Assembly (NCBI RefSeq): GCF_000833025.1 | Contig: NZ_CP010817.1 | Span: 2,480,001-2,544,000, forward strand | Direction: 5' to 3' | Length of the DNA stretch: 64,000 nt | Origin: Myroides profundi | GTDB lineage: Bacteria > Bacteroidota > Bacteroidia > Flavobacteriales > Flavobacteriaceae | In this document: piece by piece, positions 29,258 through 38,333 of the stretch | Layout: the number at the start of each line of letters is the position of its first letter | Numbering within the stretch: position 1 is the stretch's first letter | Notes under the pieces: model-generated | What the model was told of the DNA's origin: nothing | Database searches by the model: none | Seen by the model: the letters and a program-made list of their open reading frames with translations, nothing else | Made by a program: the position numbers and the translations under genes

Positions 29258-29333
29258 CTCGTTCGGAGCTTGTTCAGAAACTCTTCGGAAAACACCCTGT
29301 TTTTCCGAACAAATACCCTTTTTTCCCGAACCA
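29258..29333. repeat. Three 11-bp repeats leading into a hairpin
   Basis: TTCGGA, TTCAGA and TTCGGA occur at 29262, 29273 and 29284, exactly 11 bp apart. The third starts the left arm of a 9-bp inverted repeat TTCGGAAAA / TTTTCCGAA (29284-29292 with 29301-29309). A further inverted copy, TTTTTTCCCGAA, follows near 29319-29330. The arrangement resembles the one at 49195-49266. Confidence 0.5.
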
Positions 29334-29404
29334 ATCTTTTTAGCACGAGTCAATTCATTAGATTTTTTTTGTGTTATTCCAATGTGAAAATAGATTATAC
29401 AAAA

Positions 29405-29437
29405 AAACGGCTACCAATTAAACATTGATAGCCGTTT
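29405..29437 (-). terminator. Terminator of the 29572 AraC-type gene
   Basis: A 14-bp stem (29405-29418 with 29424-29437; core AACGGCTA / TAGCCGTT), whose one mismatch becomes a G-U pair on the minus strand, is followed there by seven T. Confidence 0.8.
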
Positions 29438-29571
29438 GTCACTTATACAATTAAGATCTACTTTTAAAACAAGGATAAATCTCCCCTAAACTAAACTTAG
29501 AGAGTTACTTTATAACTAAGCTATATGGAGATATGTAATTATGCTCTAGCATTATCCGAAAAGAGTATTAT

Positions 29572-30579
29572 TTAAAGACCAACCATTCTATATTCATTAG
29601 GTGTTATTCCAACACAATCAACAAAATGCTTTTTAAAAGTATTTACAGATTTAAAACCACAACTATTTGCTACTACATCTAGTGTCCAATTTTCCTTTCT
29701 TTCTAATAATCTAAGGGCATGGTTAACCCTATATTTGCCTACTAATTTATAAAATGTTGTATTTAAACAGTCATTAATTACCCTACTAACCGTACTTCTG
29801 TTATCCTCAATTATCAATTCGCATAGTCTACTCAAAGAAAAATCATTTTCTAAATAAGATAAGTCTTGTTCAAAAAAATCAGCAATCTTTTTTGCAATTA
29901 CTACCTCCTCTTCTGTAAAGGCTACTACTGGTTGATTAGTAATTATTTGGTCTTTTCCTTCTTCTACATCTAGATCCGTTTTACTTGATATTTTATATGT
30001 GAATGACTCTTTTTTAAATGTTAATTTATTGATTATTAAAGTAAGCAGAGTAATACCAGAAATAAACAGAATAACAACATCTATTCCTATATCTATATAC
30101 TTTATATGTAATGCTATAGTCTCTCTGAATAATAAACCTAATAAAGAATCAACATTAAAGAGTATGAAATCAAACAACAAAAAGAAATTAATAAAATGAA
30201 TATATCCCTGATGTACTTTATCTTCAATTTTAATTCTACTAATGCGAGTAAAATAAAACAAGAGATACATTATGCTAAAAAAGTTAAACAATGAATCTTC
30301 TAACCAAATCTCTAAATGAAAAAATGTATGTATAATAATAACAGCTAGCCCCAACATTAAAATACTGTATAGTTCTGACAATACCGTTCTATTGTTAGTT
30401 ATAGGAATAAGAGAAATTAAGATAATACTACCCATCCAAGGAAAAATATTAAACTCCATACATCCTATCGTACTTGTACAGAAAACTAAACAGAAAGTAA
30501 TAAAAACCAGTAATAGTACATAAATTATGTACTCTGATAAACCTTTTCTAGCTATTTTATTAACAAACATAAGTCGCAT
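29572..30579 (-). CDS. AraC-family regulator with N-terminal membrane domain
   Basis: Residues up to about 200 form six or seven hydrophobic helices. The C-terminal 100 residues form the AraC helix-turn-helix pair (FSLSRLCELIIEDNRSTVSR, then WTLDVVANSCGFKSVNTFKK and GITPNEYR). Such proteins probably sense a membrane signal and bind DNA from the membrane. The frame extends to 30600 only through a GTG; ATG at 30579 is preferred. Its membrane half is clearly related to the gene at 33807. It lies just upstream of the surface operon on the same strand with a terminator between, so it may regulate it (inference). Confidence 0.85.
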   Translation of the reverse strand: MRLMFVNKIARKGLSEYIIYVLLLVFITFCLVFCTSTIGCMEFNIFPWMGSIILISLIPITNNRTVLSELYSILMLGLAVIIIHTFFHLEIWLEDSLFNFFSIMYLLFYFTRISRIKIEDKVHQGYIHFINFFLLFDFILFNVDSLLGLLFRETIALHIKYIDIGIDVVILFISGITLLTLIINKLTFKKESFTYKISSKTDLDVEEGKDQIITNQPVVAFTEEEVVIAKKIADFFEQDLSYLENDFSLSRLCELIIEDNRSTVSRVINDCLNTTFYKLVGKYRVNHALRLLERKENWTLDVVANSCGFKSVNTFKKHFVDCVGITPNEYRMVGL

Positions 30580-30600
30580 TACATATATTTTTTTTAACAC

Positions 30601-30899
30601 AATAATTCACATTAAATAAACACCTGTACAACTTAAGACTTAAAATTATCAAAAAGTCACTTTATGCGAACAACTATTAAGTAGAAATCAAAAACAATGA
30701 AGAAACTAAAAAGTTAATAAATAATATATATCAATAAAACACAACTAAAAAAAAACAATATAACACATAAAAATACATTAAAAACAAAACTAAAAATACA
30801 TATGTTAATCTTTTATTTTAACATATATTATCTTTTAAAATCCAAAGTATTTTATTATTTCAGAAGCAATACTTCTAAAACAATTATCTAAAATCTTCA
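30601..30899. other. AT-rich spacer between two AraC-type genes
   Basis: A motif GTGACTTTTTG on the minus strand, 45-60 nt upstream of the 29572 gene, recurs as GTGACTTTTTTG upstream of its truncated paralogue (34501-34512). It may be a shared promoter part. Otherwise nothing is recognised. Confidence 0.35.
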
Positions 30900-32024
30900 T
30901 TACTTACTCAACAAAGCTGATGGAGGAAAACCGTATACCTGTACAAATGCGCGATAAAAAGACAATCTGGTATTAAAACCACAAAAACTCGTTAATTCCT
31001 CTACTGTCACATCTTTATTTTTTTCTTTAATTAAGCCCACTGCATATTCTACCCTTAATCGGTTTATATATTGTCTAAAGCTTACAGAATTAGATTCTTT
31101 AAAATACTCTGACAATTCCTTCTTATCTACTTCTAATACTTCAGAAAGCTTTTGCAAGGTTAAATCTACATTCAGATAAAGCTTACTTTCGATCAGTTGT
31201 TCAAACAACTTCTGACGAATAACCATCATGCGCTGTTCTTTCTCCAAAGTAAATTGAGGTTCCTTTGTATCCAAACAAACCTCTACTACCTCTTTTTCGC
31301 TATATTCTATAGCAACTTCTGACTCGTCAAGCTCTGGTTGACTTGCTAAGTTTGGTTCTTCTAGCTCTCCTATTAATAACTGTATTGCTTCACTTTTTAT
31401 CTTTAACCTTTCTTTGTAGTTTTTAATTATATAACTATTCATTGCATCTAAAAAGGCAACAATAAGCAAAATAAGACAATAGAATACATAAATATAATCG
31501 ACATCAAAAACTCCAATAGGCTTAAACGTCAGTACAGCATAGAAAAAAGAACAACTTAACACTAATAAAATATAACTCAAAATCACACTATTCTTCTTAA
31601 ACTCTAATTCATGTTTTATCATATATAAATAGCCATAACTTCCATACAACAAACAACTTCCTGCTATCAAAACATACAGTATCGTATCTAAAAAAAGTAA
31701 ATATTCAAGATGAGGAAAAAATAGCTTAGACAACAAATAGAATACTGGAAAAAATATAAAAGGCAATAAATGCCATAATATCTTAATAGAGACATTATAT
31801 AATAGTAAAAACAATAGAGGGCCTATCGTTAAAGCAAAATAAGCACTTAAGTGAAAGTCAAAAAAAGCTTTATCTCTCTTTATTAGATACACTAGAAAAG
31901 AGGATAGAACTAAAATACAACATAGAAAAAAAATCCTCTTATCTATATTGCGTTTTGATTTATTAAAACTAAAAAGAACAACATAACTAACAAAAAAAAG
32001 GAGAATCAAAAATAGTAGAACCAT
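30900..32024 (-). CDS. AraC-family regulator with seven-helix membrane domain
   Basis: About 210 residues of hydrophobic helices (MVLLFLILLFFVSYVVLF onward) precede an acidic linker and a C-terminal AraC DNA-binding domain (TLQKLSEVLEVDKKELSEYF, then VTVEELTSFCGFNTRLSFYR and YGFPPSALL). It aligns over its length with the gene at 32557 and the two are tandem paralogues. The ATG at 32024 aligns with the paralogue start; the longer frame begins with TTG. It is probably a membrane-bound transcription factor; signal and targets unknown. Confidence 0.87.
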   Translation of the reverse strand: MVLLFLILLFFVSYVVLFSFNKSKRNIDKRIFFLCCILVLSSFLVYLIKRDKAFFDFHLSAYFALTIGPLLFLLLYNVSIKILWHLLPFIFFPVFYLLSKLFFPHLEYLLFLDTILYVLIAGSCLLYGSYGYLYMIKHELEFKKNSVILSYILLVLSCSFFYAVLTFKPIGVFDVDYIYVFYCLILLIVAFLDAMNSYIIKNYKERLKIKSEAIQLLIGELEEPNLASQPELDESEVAIEYSEKEVVEVCLDTKEPQFTLEKEQRMMVIRQKLFEQLIESKLYLNVDLTLQKLSEVLEVDKKELSEYFKESNSVSFRQYINRLRVEYAVGLIKEKNKDVTVEELTSFCGFNTRLSFYRAFVQVYGFPPSALLSK

Positions 32025-32048
32025 AATAAATTGTAAATAGGGAAACAA

Positions 32049-32503
32049 TTAAACTCTGTACATAAAATCTTTTTTAAAGAAAAAACCCCTCACTTTTTTT
32101 GATCACTTTGATAGACACAATAAAGATTCTGAAATATTCTTTTTAGCCCACAAACTATCCAAAGTGTAAAACTCAACTACATTTAACAAAAATGAATATC
32201 TAAATAAATAGGATTTGAAGAGTGTTTATATACTTAAACTTGAAAAACAAAACTAGAAGCCTTATGTTAATTCCATGTATCAAAAAAGACTCTCTCTCCT
32301 CATCTAAAGCCTAATGGTACATACTTTAAGAATATCAAGTGTTAAAAAAGTATGGCTTATGGTTACATAGTTTATATTTTTAACAACTAAAAACATTATT
32401 ATTTAAGTTTCTATATAATAGAACTAGTCTAAAAGTAGATATTAGTATCTTAAGACACTGTTTACTACTTTTTTATCAAAAAACGAAAAAAACATGCTAA
32501 AAA
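32049..32503. other. Intergenic region without recognised content
   Basis: AT-rich spacer between the tandem AraC-type genes. I find no gene or repeat in it. Confidence 0.4.
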
Positions 32504-32537
32504 CAAAAGCGATACTCTATATCGAATATCGCTTTTG
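32504..32537 (-). terminator. Terminator of the 32557 gene
   Basis: An 11-bp inverted repeat CAAAAGCGATA / TATCGCTTTTG (32504-32514 with 32527-32537) lies 20 nt after the stop, with a T-rich tail on the minus strand. Confidence 0.75.
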
Positions 32538-32556
32538 ATACATTAAAAAAATTTAC

Positions 32557-33651
32557 CTACTTATCTAATAATGCTGAAGGTGGAAAACCATACCATTGAA
32601 CAAAGGCTCTATAAAAAGATAATCGAGTATTAAACCCACAATAAAAAGCAAGTTCTTCTACCGTAATATCCTTATTTTTTTCTTGAATTAGATTAACTGC
32701 ATATTCTACTTTTAACCGATTAATATACTTTCTAAAATTAGTTGAATTACCCTTTTTAAAGTAATCCGTTAATTCCTTTTTACTAATACGAATGACAGTC
32801 GCCACTTGATCTATGGTCAGATTAGGTTCTAAATAAAGTTTGGTTTCTATCAGGTTTTTAGACAACTTCTGACGAATAACATCTATTCTTTCTTGCTTCT
32901 CTGTGTGTTCTACTTCTTTCTTATTCTCTCTATGTTCATCTGGTAGCTCTTGTACAAATTCTGACCAGACTACTTGCTTCCCCTCCCCTTTTATAAGATA
33001 CTCCCTTGGATCTAAAACACGTGGATTAGCATTCTGTTGTCTACAGTTTAGAGCAACATTGAGTTCTGTCAGCAAAGCCACTCCTATCAAGAAGAAGCAA
33101 TATATCATATACACATAATCTATATCTAATACTTTAGGAGATTTAAAAAAAAGCAGACCAAAAAAGAAAGCACAACTAAATAATAATACAATATAAGAAA
33201 TCACAATACTATTGTGTTCAAAACTTAGTTCCTCTCGAACTACATAAAGATAACCATAACTACCATAGATTATACAGCTCAATGCTACTGTTGCAAAAAG
33301 AATATCATCTAAGAATGGTAAATACCAACAATAAAAACTAGGTACGAAAAAAAAGCTAATAACATCAACTAATGAAAATACAATAAGAGGCAAAAAGTGA
33401 TAGTATATCTTACTCTCTTTATCCTTTAATAACAATAGTAAAAGTGGACCTATAGTCAGTCCTAAAAATGCTCCAAAAGAAAAGTTTAAAGCAATTTTAT
33501 CACGTTTAATGAAGTAAACTAAAAAAGCGAATATAACAAGAATACAAGAGAGGTAAAACACCTTTTTATCGCCAATCTCTTTAGACATATTATGGCTAAA
33601 AACAAGGACATAACCAACAAAAAGTAATACTATTAAGAATAATAAAATCAT
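32557..33651 (-). CDS. AraC-family regulator with seven-helix membrane domain (tandem paralogue)
   Basis: The protein (364 aa) shares its plan and much of its sequence with the 30900 gene: MILLFLIVLLFVGYVLVFSH at the start, shared KRDK near residue 50, and a C-terminal domain with YINRLKVEYAVNLIQEKNKD and CGFNTRLSFYRAFVQWYGFP. The linker (about 210-260) is hydrophilic and unlike that of the paralogue, so the two may answer to different partners. Duplication of a membrane AraC regulator beside a variable surface operon suggests control of envelope genes (inference). Confidence 0.87.
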   Translation of the reverse strand: MILLFLIVLLFVGYVLVFSHNMSKEIGDKKVFYLSCILVIFAFLVYFIKRDKIALNFSFGAFLGLTIGPLLLLLLKDKESKIYYHFLPLIVFSLVDVISFFFVPSFYCWYLPFLDDILFATVALSCIIYGSYGYLYVVREELSFEHNSIVISYIVLLFSCAFFFGLLFFKSPKVLDIDYVYMIYCFFLIGVALLTELNVALNCRQQNANPRVLDPREYLIKGEGKQVVWSEFVQELPDEHRENKKEVEHTEKQERIDVIRQKLSKNLIETKLYLEPNLTIDQVATVIRISKKELTDYFKKGNSTNFRKYINRLKVEYAVNLIQEKNKDITVEELAFYCGFNTRLSFYRAFVQWYGFPPSALLDK

Positions 33652-33806
33652 AATTTAAACGCTTGGGGGAGCTTATATAATTTATGTACAGTTCTATTAG
33701 AAATTAAACACACTGGTTATCTTCTAAGATGGGTATTTCACATTCCTTTGTGAATGAAAAAACGACTACTTCTATTTAGCTTCCGATCTACATATATGAT
33801 ATCTGT

Positions 33807-34433
33807 TTATTTAAAATTCAAATACTCTTTTAATTGTATCACAGTATCTTCTCTTAATACTCTACTACTCTTCACAAGTACAACTATCACGTATGAACAT
33901 AAGGTAAGCATACTTATAAATAAGATAATCAACTTAATACCTATATTAAAGTACATAATCTGCTCGGCATGTATACTGTGATAGAACTTATCAAAAACGA
34001 TTCCAACGTTTAATAATACAACATAAAAAATAAGAAAGTAATTAATAAAGCATGTATACCCTTTCTGAAATCTATTCTCTATGGTAATCTTTTTGGCATA
34101 ACAATAAAAAAACAAAATATACATCACACAATAAAGATTGAACAAAGAAATCTCCAATAGATTAAAGTGATGTTCTACAAGATTTACAACCAAAAATACA
34201 ATTCCTATTACAATTAGTTTATACGCCTCTCTTTTCACCAAAGAATAAGTAAAAAGTGGTAATAAAGACACTAAAATAATATTAGCTACTAAAGGGAAAA
34301 AATTAAACGATGTATCCAAAAGCATTTCTTTATAAAAAGGAATACACAAAAGAAGAAAAACAGTTAGAAGAAAGAAAAACAGTTTCACAGGGCTATTTTT
34401 GTTGACTCTTTTATTGAATTCTCCCTGTATCAT
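33807..34433 (-). CDS. Truncated membrane half of an AraC-type regulator
   Basis: The six-helix region matches the membrane half of the 29572 gene: FNFFPLVANIILVSLLPL against FNIFPWMGSIILISLIPI, and a shared FINYFLIFYVVLLNV / FINFFLLFDFILFNV segment. It stops after QLKEYLNFK, just where the paralogue enters its linker, and no helix-turn-helix follows; only about 150 bp remain before the next gene. It is either a decayed copy or a membrane partner without DNA binding. The frame extends to a TTG at 34583, with ATGs at 34484 and 34433; the last fits the paralogue best. Confidence 0.6.
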   Translation of the reverse strand: MIQGEFNKRVNKNSPVKLFFFLLTVFLLLCIPFYKEMLLDTSFNFFPLVANIILVSLLPLFTYSLVKREAYKLIVIGIVFLVVNLVEHHFNLLEISLFNLYCVMYILFFYCYAKKITIENRFQKGYTCFINYFLIFYVVLLNVGIVFDKFYHSIHAEQIMYFNIGIKLIILFISMLTLCSYVIVVLVKSSRVLREDTVIQLKEYLNFK

Positions 34434-34801
34434 ATAGCTATTTTTGTTAAAAAGGACGTTTTTAAAAACCTTATAATTTATCATATTGTGATGAGAAGGT
34501 ACAAAAAAGTCACACACACCAAGGGTTCGCGTTATGTGACAATAATTAATAGGCTCTACGTTTTTAAATCTTATTATAAACAATATCCATAAACAAAATC
34601 AAATACAAAGCTATTCTTCAAAAAAAAAACAACTAAGCACTAAACCTTACAGAAATGTTAAAAAGTTTTTTTTAACATTTATAACAATAAATATTCGCAA
34701 TATGTACTATTAAAGAAGACGCTTTCCTAGAGACTACAAGGGTTTAAGAGGTATCTAAGACCAATAATAATCCTCGTTTTTTCTCTGTTTTTTACAAAAA
34801 A

Positions 34802-35107
34802 TCACCTCCTTATTATCTGATCCAACTTACTCCAGATAATAAATAAAATTACAGAGACTACTACATAACCAAATAACCAAGGGAGAACCTTTAGATCGAA
34901 AAAACGGTAACACAATACAGCTATCAAAAATAATAGAGGATAAAAAAGTACAGATATAAAAAAAACTCTAGATACCTTGTCTAACCAATAATATCTTCGT
35001 CCTACAACGCTAGACTTAGGAGATGCAATCGACATAATAGAAGGAATAAACATAATGATACTCCCAATAAAAGCCACACTAACTATAATCCATAAAATAA
35101 TATCCAT
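34802..35107 (-). CDS. Small three-helix membrane protein, paralogue of the 16008 gene
   Basis: At 101 aa it has three hydrophobic helices. It shares with the 16008 gene the openings DIILWIIVSVAFIGSIIMF and MFIPSIMSIASP, then YYW...S, YPLLFLIAVL and W.KLD. A basic tail (IIRR) ends it. The two paralogues bracket the 16-35 kb surface and regulator region. Function unknown. Confidence 0.78.
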   Translation of the reverse strand: MDIILWIIVSVAFIGSIIMFIPSIMSIASPKSSVVGRRYYWLDKVSRVFFISVLFYPLLFLIAVLCYRFFDLKVLPWLFGYVVVSVILFIIWSKLDQIIRR

Positions 35108-35252
35108 ATTTCTCTTATATCCGTCACAAAACTAACATAACTAGATAAAGATACTAACGTTTTAACTTGTCCTTATCATATCACTAGTGTGTTCAATTAT
35201 TCTAACAAAGATACACCCTCATTTTTAAAACCTTTTTAAATACCACCCTATC

Positions 35253-35285
35253 CTTGACCTATTGCCAAAATTTTAAATACCTTTA
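35253..35285 (+). promoter_or_regulatory. Likely promoter of the Dyp-type peroxidase gene
   Basis: TTG (near 35254), a spacer of about 21 nt and TACCTTTA (about 35278-35285) match the Bacteroidota layout with one difference in the -7 box. It lies about 40 nt before the ATG. Confidence 0.4.
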
Positions 35286-35325
35286 CAAAACACAGTTAGT
35301 TTAATCGTTTAAAAAAGAAAGACAA

Positions 35326-36264
35326 ATGAGTCAAAAAGCACAAAATGTGACAGATTATCCAAATAACAATACTATTTTTTCAGTTTGGAAGTTTAAAGAA
35401 GGAGCTGAAATAAAACAAGCTTTTGAGGCTTTATGTGGTCTAGTCAATAACTTAAACAATTCATTTAAAGTTAGAGTAAACGCAGAACCTACTAGTTGTA
35501 TCTTAGGAGTAAGTCATAACGCTTGGCTAAAACTAGACTTACCTACTCCAATGCCAAAGGAATTAAAAGTTTTTGAAGAAATCAAAGGAAATAAACATAC
35601 TGCTGTATCTACAGATGCAGACCTACACCTACACTTGAGCGCTATTAATCCTGCTATATGCTATGATATGGCCATGGCGATATCTAAAGTCCTACTGCCA
35701 GTAGCAGACTGTATCGATGAAGTACAAGGGTTTAAATATTGGGATGGTCGTGCGATCATAGGTTTTGTAGATGGTACTGAAAACCCTATCGGAGAAGACA
35801 GAGATTACTTCGGAATCGTAGGAAACGAAGACCCTCAATACAAAGGAGGTAGTTACTTATTCGTCCAAAAGTATATTCACTTTATGAAGGATTGGGACAA
35901 CTTATCTACAGAAGAACAAGAGAAAGTAATCGGTAGATATAAAGCTACAGATATAGAGATGGAAGACGATAAAAAACCTGCCAACTCACATACTGCCCTT
36001 ACAGCAATAGAAGATGAAGACGGTAATGAACTAAAAATTATTAGAGCGAATATGCCCTATGCTAATCCTTCTAAAGGACAAGCAGGAACTTATTTTATTT
36101 CTTATGCCTCTACCTTCAGCACAACAGAAAAAATGCTTAAAAATATGTTTATTGGAGAACCAGCAGGTAACTATGATAGAATATTAGACTTTAGTAAAGC
36201 CATATCAGGAACGTTATTCTTCGTGCCTTCTTTAGACATTTTAAATGATTATTCTGCAGAATAA
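35326..36264 (+). CDS. Dye-decolorizing (Dyp-type) heme peroxidase
   Basis: This is a heme peroxidase of the YfeX-like cytosolic type. The GxxDG motif reads GFVDGTENP with the catalytic aspartate at residue 149. The proximal heme ligand is histidine 222 in ANSHTAL, and the distal arginine is R240 in IIRANMPY. The length of 312 aa is usual for the short class. There is no signal peptide, so it acts in the cytoplasm or within an encapsulin; no encapsulin gene is adjacent. It stands alone on the plus strand with its own terminator. The natural substrate is unknown. Confidence 0.93.
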   Translation: MSQKAQNVTDYPNNNTIFSVWKFKEGAEIKQAFEALCGLVNNLNNSFKVRVNAEPTSCILGVSHNAWLKLDLPTPMPKELKVFEEIKGNKHTAVSTDADLHLHLSAINPAICYDMAMAISKVLLPVADCIDEVQGFKYWDGRAIIGFVDGTENPIGEDRDYFGIVGNEDPQYKGGSYLFVQKYIHFMKDWDNLSTEEQEKVIGRYKATDIEMEDDKKPANSHTALTAIEDEDGNELKIIRANMPYANPSKGQAGTYFISYASTFSTTEKMLKNMFIGEPAGNYDRILDFSKAISGTLFFVPSLDILNDYSAE

Positions 36265-36281
36265 CAATACTTTATAAAATC

Positions 36282-36315
36282 AAAAGCACCTCAGTATAAC
36301 TATTGAGGTGCTTTT
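36282..36315. terminator. Bidirectional terminator after the Dyp peroxidase
   Basis: A perfect 12-bp stem AAAAGCACCTCA / TGAGGTGCTTTT (36282-36293 with 36304-36315) with T-runs on both strands lies between the convergent peroxidase and MBL-hydrolase genes. Confidence 0.87.
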
Positions 36316-36322
36316 TTATATA

Positions 36323-37075
36323 CTATACTTCTAAAAACTCTTTTATATCGTGATAGCCATACACCACTACTTCTGGATACTGACTTATAAACTCCTTTAT
36401 ACGCTCTAATGACTCTAATCGCAGTCTATTGTTATCTGCTCTCGCCTCTGTCAATTGGTGTACAGGGTGATTAGGGTTAGTTAGTTCTTCTCTTAAATAA
36501 TAAGCATCCCCTATATAAAAATACCAATCCTCCTCTACCTGATAAATAATACCACAATGTCCTAAAGTATGTCCAAACAATGGAGTCAAATACAACTCTA
36601 CTCCTTCTATCTGTATTCTTCTTACTTCTAATGCTCTCCATTGTTCTCCTGTAGTCCTATACTGCATTATAATAGGTTGATGGAGTAAGAGCGTCTTTAC
36701 ATATCGAGGATTGTCAGATTGGTAATTATGATACTCTTCAGAGGCAACATGTATAGAAGCGTTCGGAAAATCTACAATACCTGAGATATGATCACAGTCT
36801 AGATGAGATACCACCACATCCGTTACCTTTCTAGGATCTAGTCCTCGTTGTTTTAACTGCTCATATATGGCCATAGAAGGATCTAATCGAAGCCCAACAG
36901 CTGTTACTAATTCGGGTGAGAATCTAGATTGCACAGGATTGTTGTCCTGTACTCCTATTCCTGCATCTAGTAGAACTAATTTATTTTCTATTTCTAAAAC
37001 TGTACAGTGCCCAATGGCTCTATCTCCTGTTGGAGCATTAATCTCTACAGCATTCAAGTGATATACGTTGATCAT
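36323..37075 (-). CDS. MBL-fold metallo-hydrolase, lactonase-like
   Basis: The zinc-binding motif HxDxDH is present as SHLDCDHISG (H91, D93, D95, H96). A third metal histidine lies in FGHTLGHCG and the bridging acid in YIGDAYYL. The size of 250 aa and the layout recall the AiiA-like lactonase branch, but substrate class cannot be decided. It is cytoplasmic. It lies 71 nt downstream of an AraC-type gene on the same strand, which may control it. Confidence 0.88.
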   Translation of the reverse strand: MINVYHLNAVEINAPTGDRAIGHCTVLEIENKLVLLDAGIGVQDNNPVQSRFSPELVTAVGLRLDPSMAIYEQLKQRGLDPRKVTDVVVSHLDCDHISGIVDFPNASIHVASEEYHNYQSDNPRYVKTLLLHQPIIMQYRTTGEQWRALEVRRIQIEGVELYLTPLFGHTLGHCGIIYQVEEDWYFYIGDAYYLREELTNPNHPVHQLTEARADNNRLRLESLERIKEFISQYPEVVVYGYHDIKEFLEV

Positions 37076-37146
37076 ACTATTTTTCTAATTTTAATTGAAC
37101 AAAATTCAACTTATTTCAAGTCAAAAAATAGAATGATAACGCCAAT

Positions 37147-37977
37147 TTACTCTACGCCAATTATTCTAAAGGGTATAGAAATATCTATCTGTGGAGTATC
37201 CATAAAATGGCTATTTTGAAGAAATGCTTTAGGTGAATCTCCTACAAATACCCGAAACTCTCTCCCGAAGTGAGATTGATCCGCATAGCCTACCTCGTAC
37301 GCTACCTGAGTTAATGAGGTAGCTTGACTATTTTGCATAAAGTGTAATGCTTTCTGAAATCGCATGATTCTACTATAAGTATAAGCATCTATACCTACTA
37401 CTTCTTTGAACTTTCTCTGAAAACTTCTCCTAGACATATTCACTTCTTCTGCTAGGCTCGTTGTATTAGCTAATTCACAAGTCTTATTTAGCTTTTGTAT
37501 GATGTACTCTATCTCTTGATTAGAAGATGTTATAGCATATCTTAAGAAGTGATTTTCTAATATTTTAATTGCCTCTTGGGTAGATGTACTTTCATAAAGT
37601 TGTCTACACACTTCACTCGGTAAGAGATCTTCTGCATCTGCTAGCGTATTGGTCAATTCTGTAGTATGAAGACCAAATATCTTTTTAAAAGCAGTAGGAT
37701 GCAAGTCTACTCCCAGCACAATAGCTTTATGAGCAAAGTAATTAAGACAAGGATTATCACTCTTTTGACCATAGATAAAAGACTTAGGCAAAGCCTTTTG
37801 ATTTTCCTTATTGTACAATACTGATTGATTCTGAAACAGCTGTATAATGATCCCTGTATTTCCAGAAGCGATTATGCGATACAGCCCTTCCCCTTCTATT
37901 AGATCTACTTCTCCATGCCAGAATCTACTTACGATACCTCTGAGCTCTTTTCTAGGCAAACAGTACTTTACATTCAT
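37147..37977 (-). CDS. AraC-family transcriptional regulator (soluble)
   Basis: The N-terminal domain (about 1-150, LPRKELRGIVSRFWHGEVD) is of the DUF6597-like kind. The C-terminal AraC domain has NTTSLAEEVNMSRRSFQRKF and SLTQVAYEVGYADQSHFGRE followed by VGDSPKAFL. It lacks membrane segments, unlike the regulators at 29-35 kb. Probable target: the adjacent MBL hydrolase. Confidence 0.88.
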   Translation of the reverse strand: MNVKYCLPRKELRGIVSRFWHGEVDLIEGEGLYRIIASGNTGIIIQLFQNQSVLYNKENQKALPKSFIYGQKSDNPCLNYFAHKAIVLGVDLHPTAFKKIFGLHTTELTNTLADAEDLLPSEVCRQLYESTSTQEAIKILENHFLRYAITSSNQEIEYIIQKLNKTCELANTTSLAEEVNMSRRSFQRKFKEVVGIDAYTYSRIMRFQKALHFMQNSQATSLTQVAYEVGYADQSHFGREFRVFVGDSPKAFLQNSHFMDTPQIDISIPFRIIGVE

Positions 37978-38066
37978 ATCTTATAAATCCTATTCAATCA
38001 ATTAAACTACTAAAAATAGTATTAATCTCGCGTTTCTACAATCAAAAAACGCCTTTTTCAAACAAA

Positions 38067-38092
38067 AAGCCGATAGAATCATCTATCGGCTT
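38067..38092 (-). terminator. Terminator after the small 54-aa gene
   Basis: A perfect 10-bp stem AAGCCGATAG / CTATCGGCTT (38067-38076 with 38083-38092) with a T-rich tail on the minus strand lies 12 nt after the stop codon of the gene at 38104. Confidence 0.75.
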
Positions 38093-38103
38093 CTTTAATT
38101 ATA

Positions 38104-38268
38104 TTATTCCTTATGTTGACTTTTATAGATAAGATAGGCACCTAATATCACTCCTAATAGAGCTAATAGAACCAATAATTCTTCAGGTGTATTACCATTT
38201 AGTCCACCAATACACATCCCTAAAAAGAGAACCGCTATCGCGATAATACCCCATCCTATGATCTTCAT
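38104..38268 (-). CDS. Small membrane protein of 54 aa
   Basis: The frame starts ATG and encodes MKIIGWGIIAIAVLFLGMCI, then GGLNGNTPEE, then a second hydrophobic helix LLVLLALLGVILGAYLIY with a polar end KSQHKE. Two membrane helices joined by a short loop are clear. It ends right before a terminator, and lies 65 nt downstream of the lipoprotein gene on the same strand. Function unknown. Confidence 0.65.
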   Translation of the reverse strand: MKIIGWGIIAIAVLFLGMCIGGLNGNTPEELLVLLALLGVILGAYLIYKSQHKE

Positions 38269-38333
38269 CTTCTTTTCTTAAATACGATTCATAATTTGCT
38301 TACACTATAAATAAGTCTTCTTATACTGTTTTA

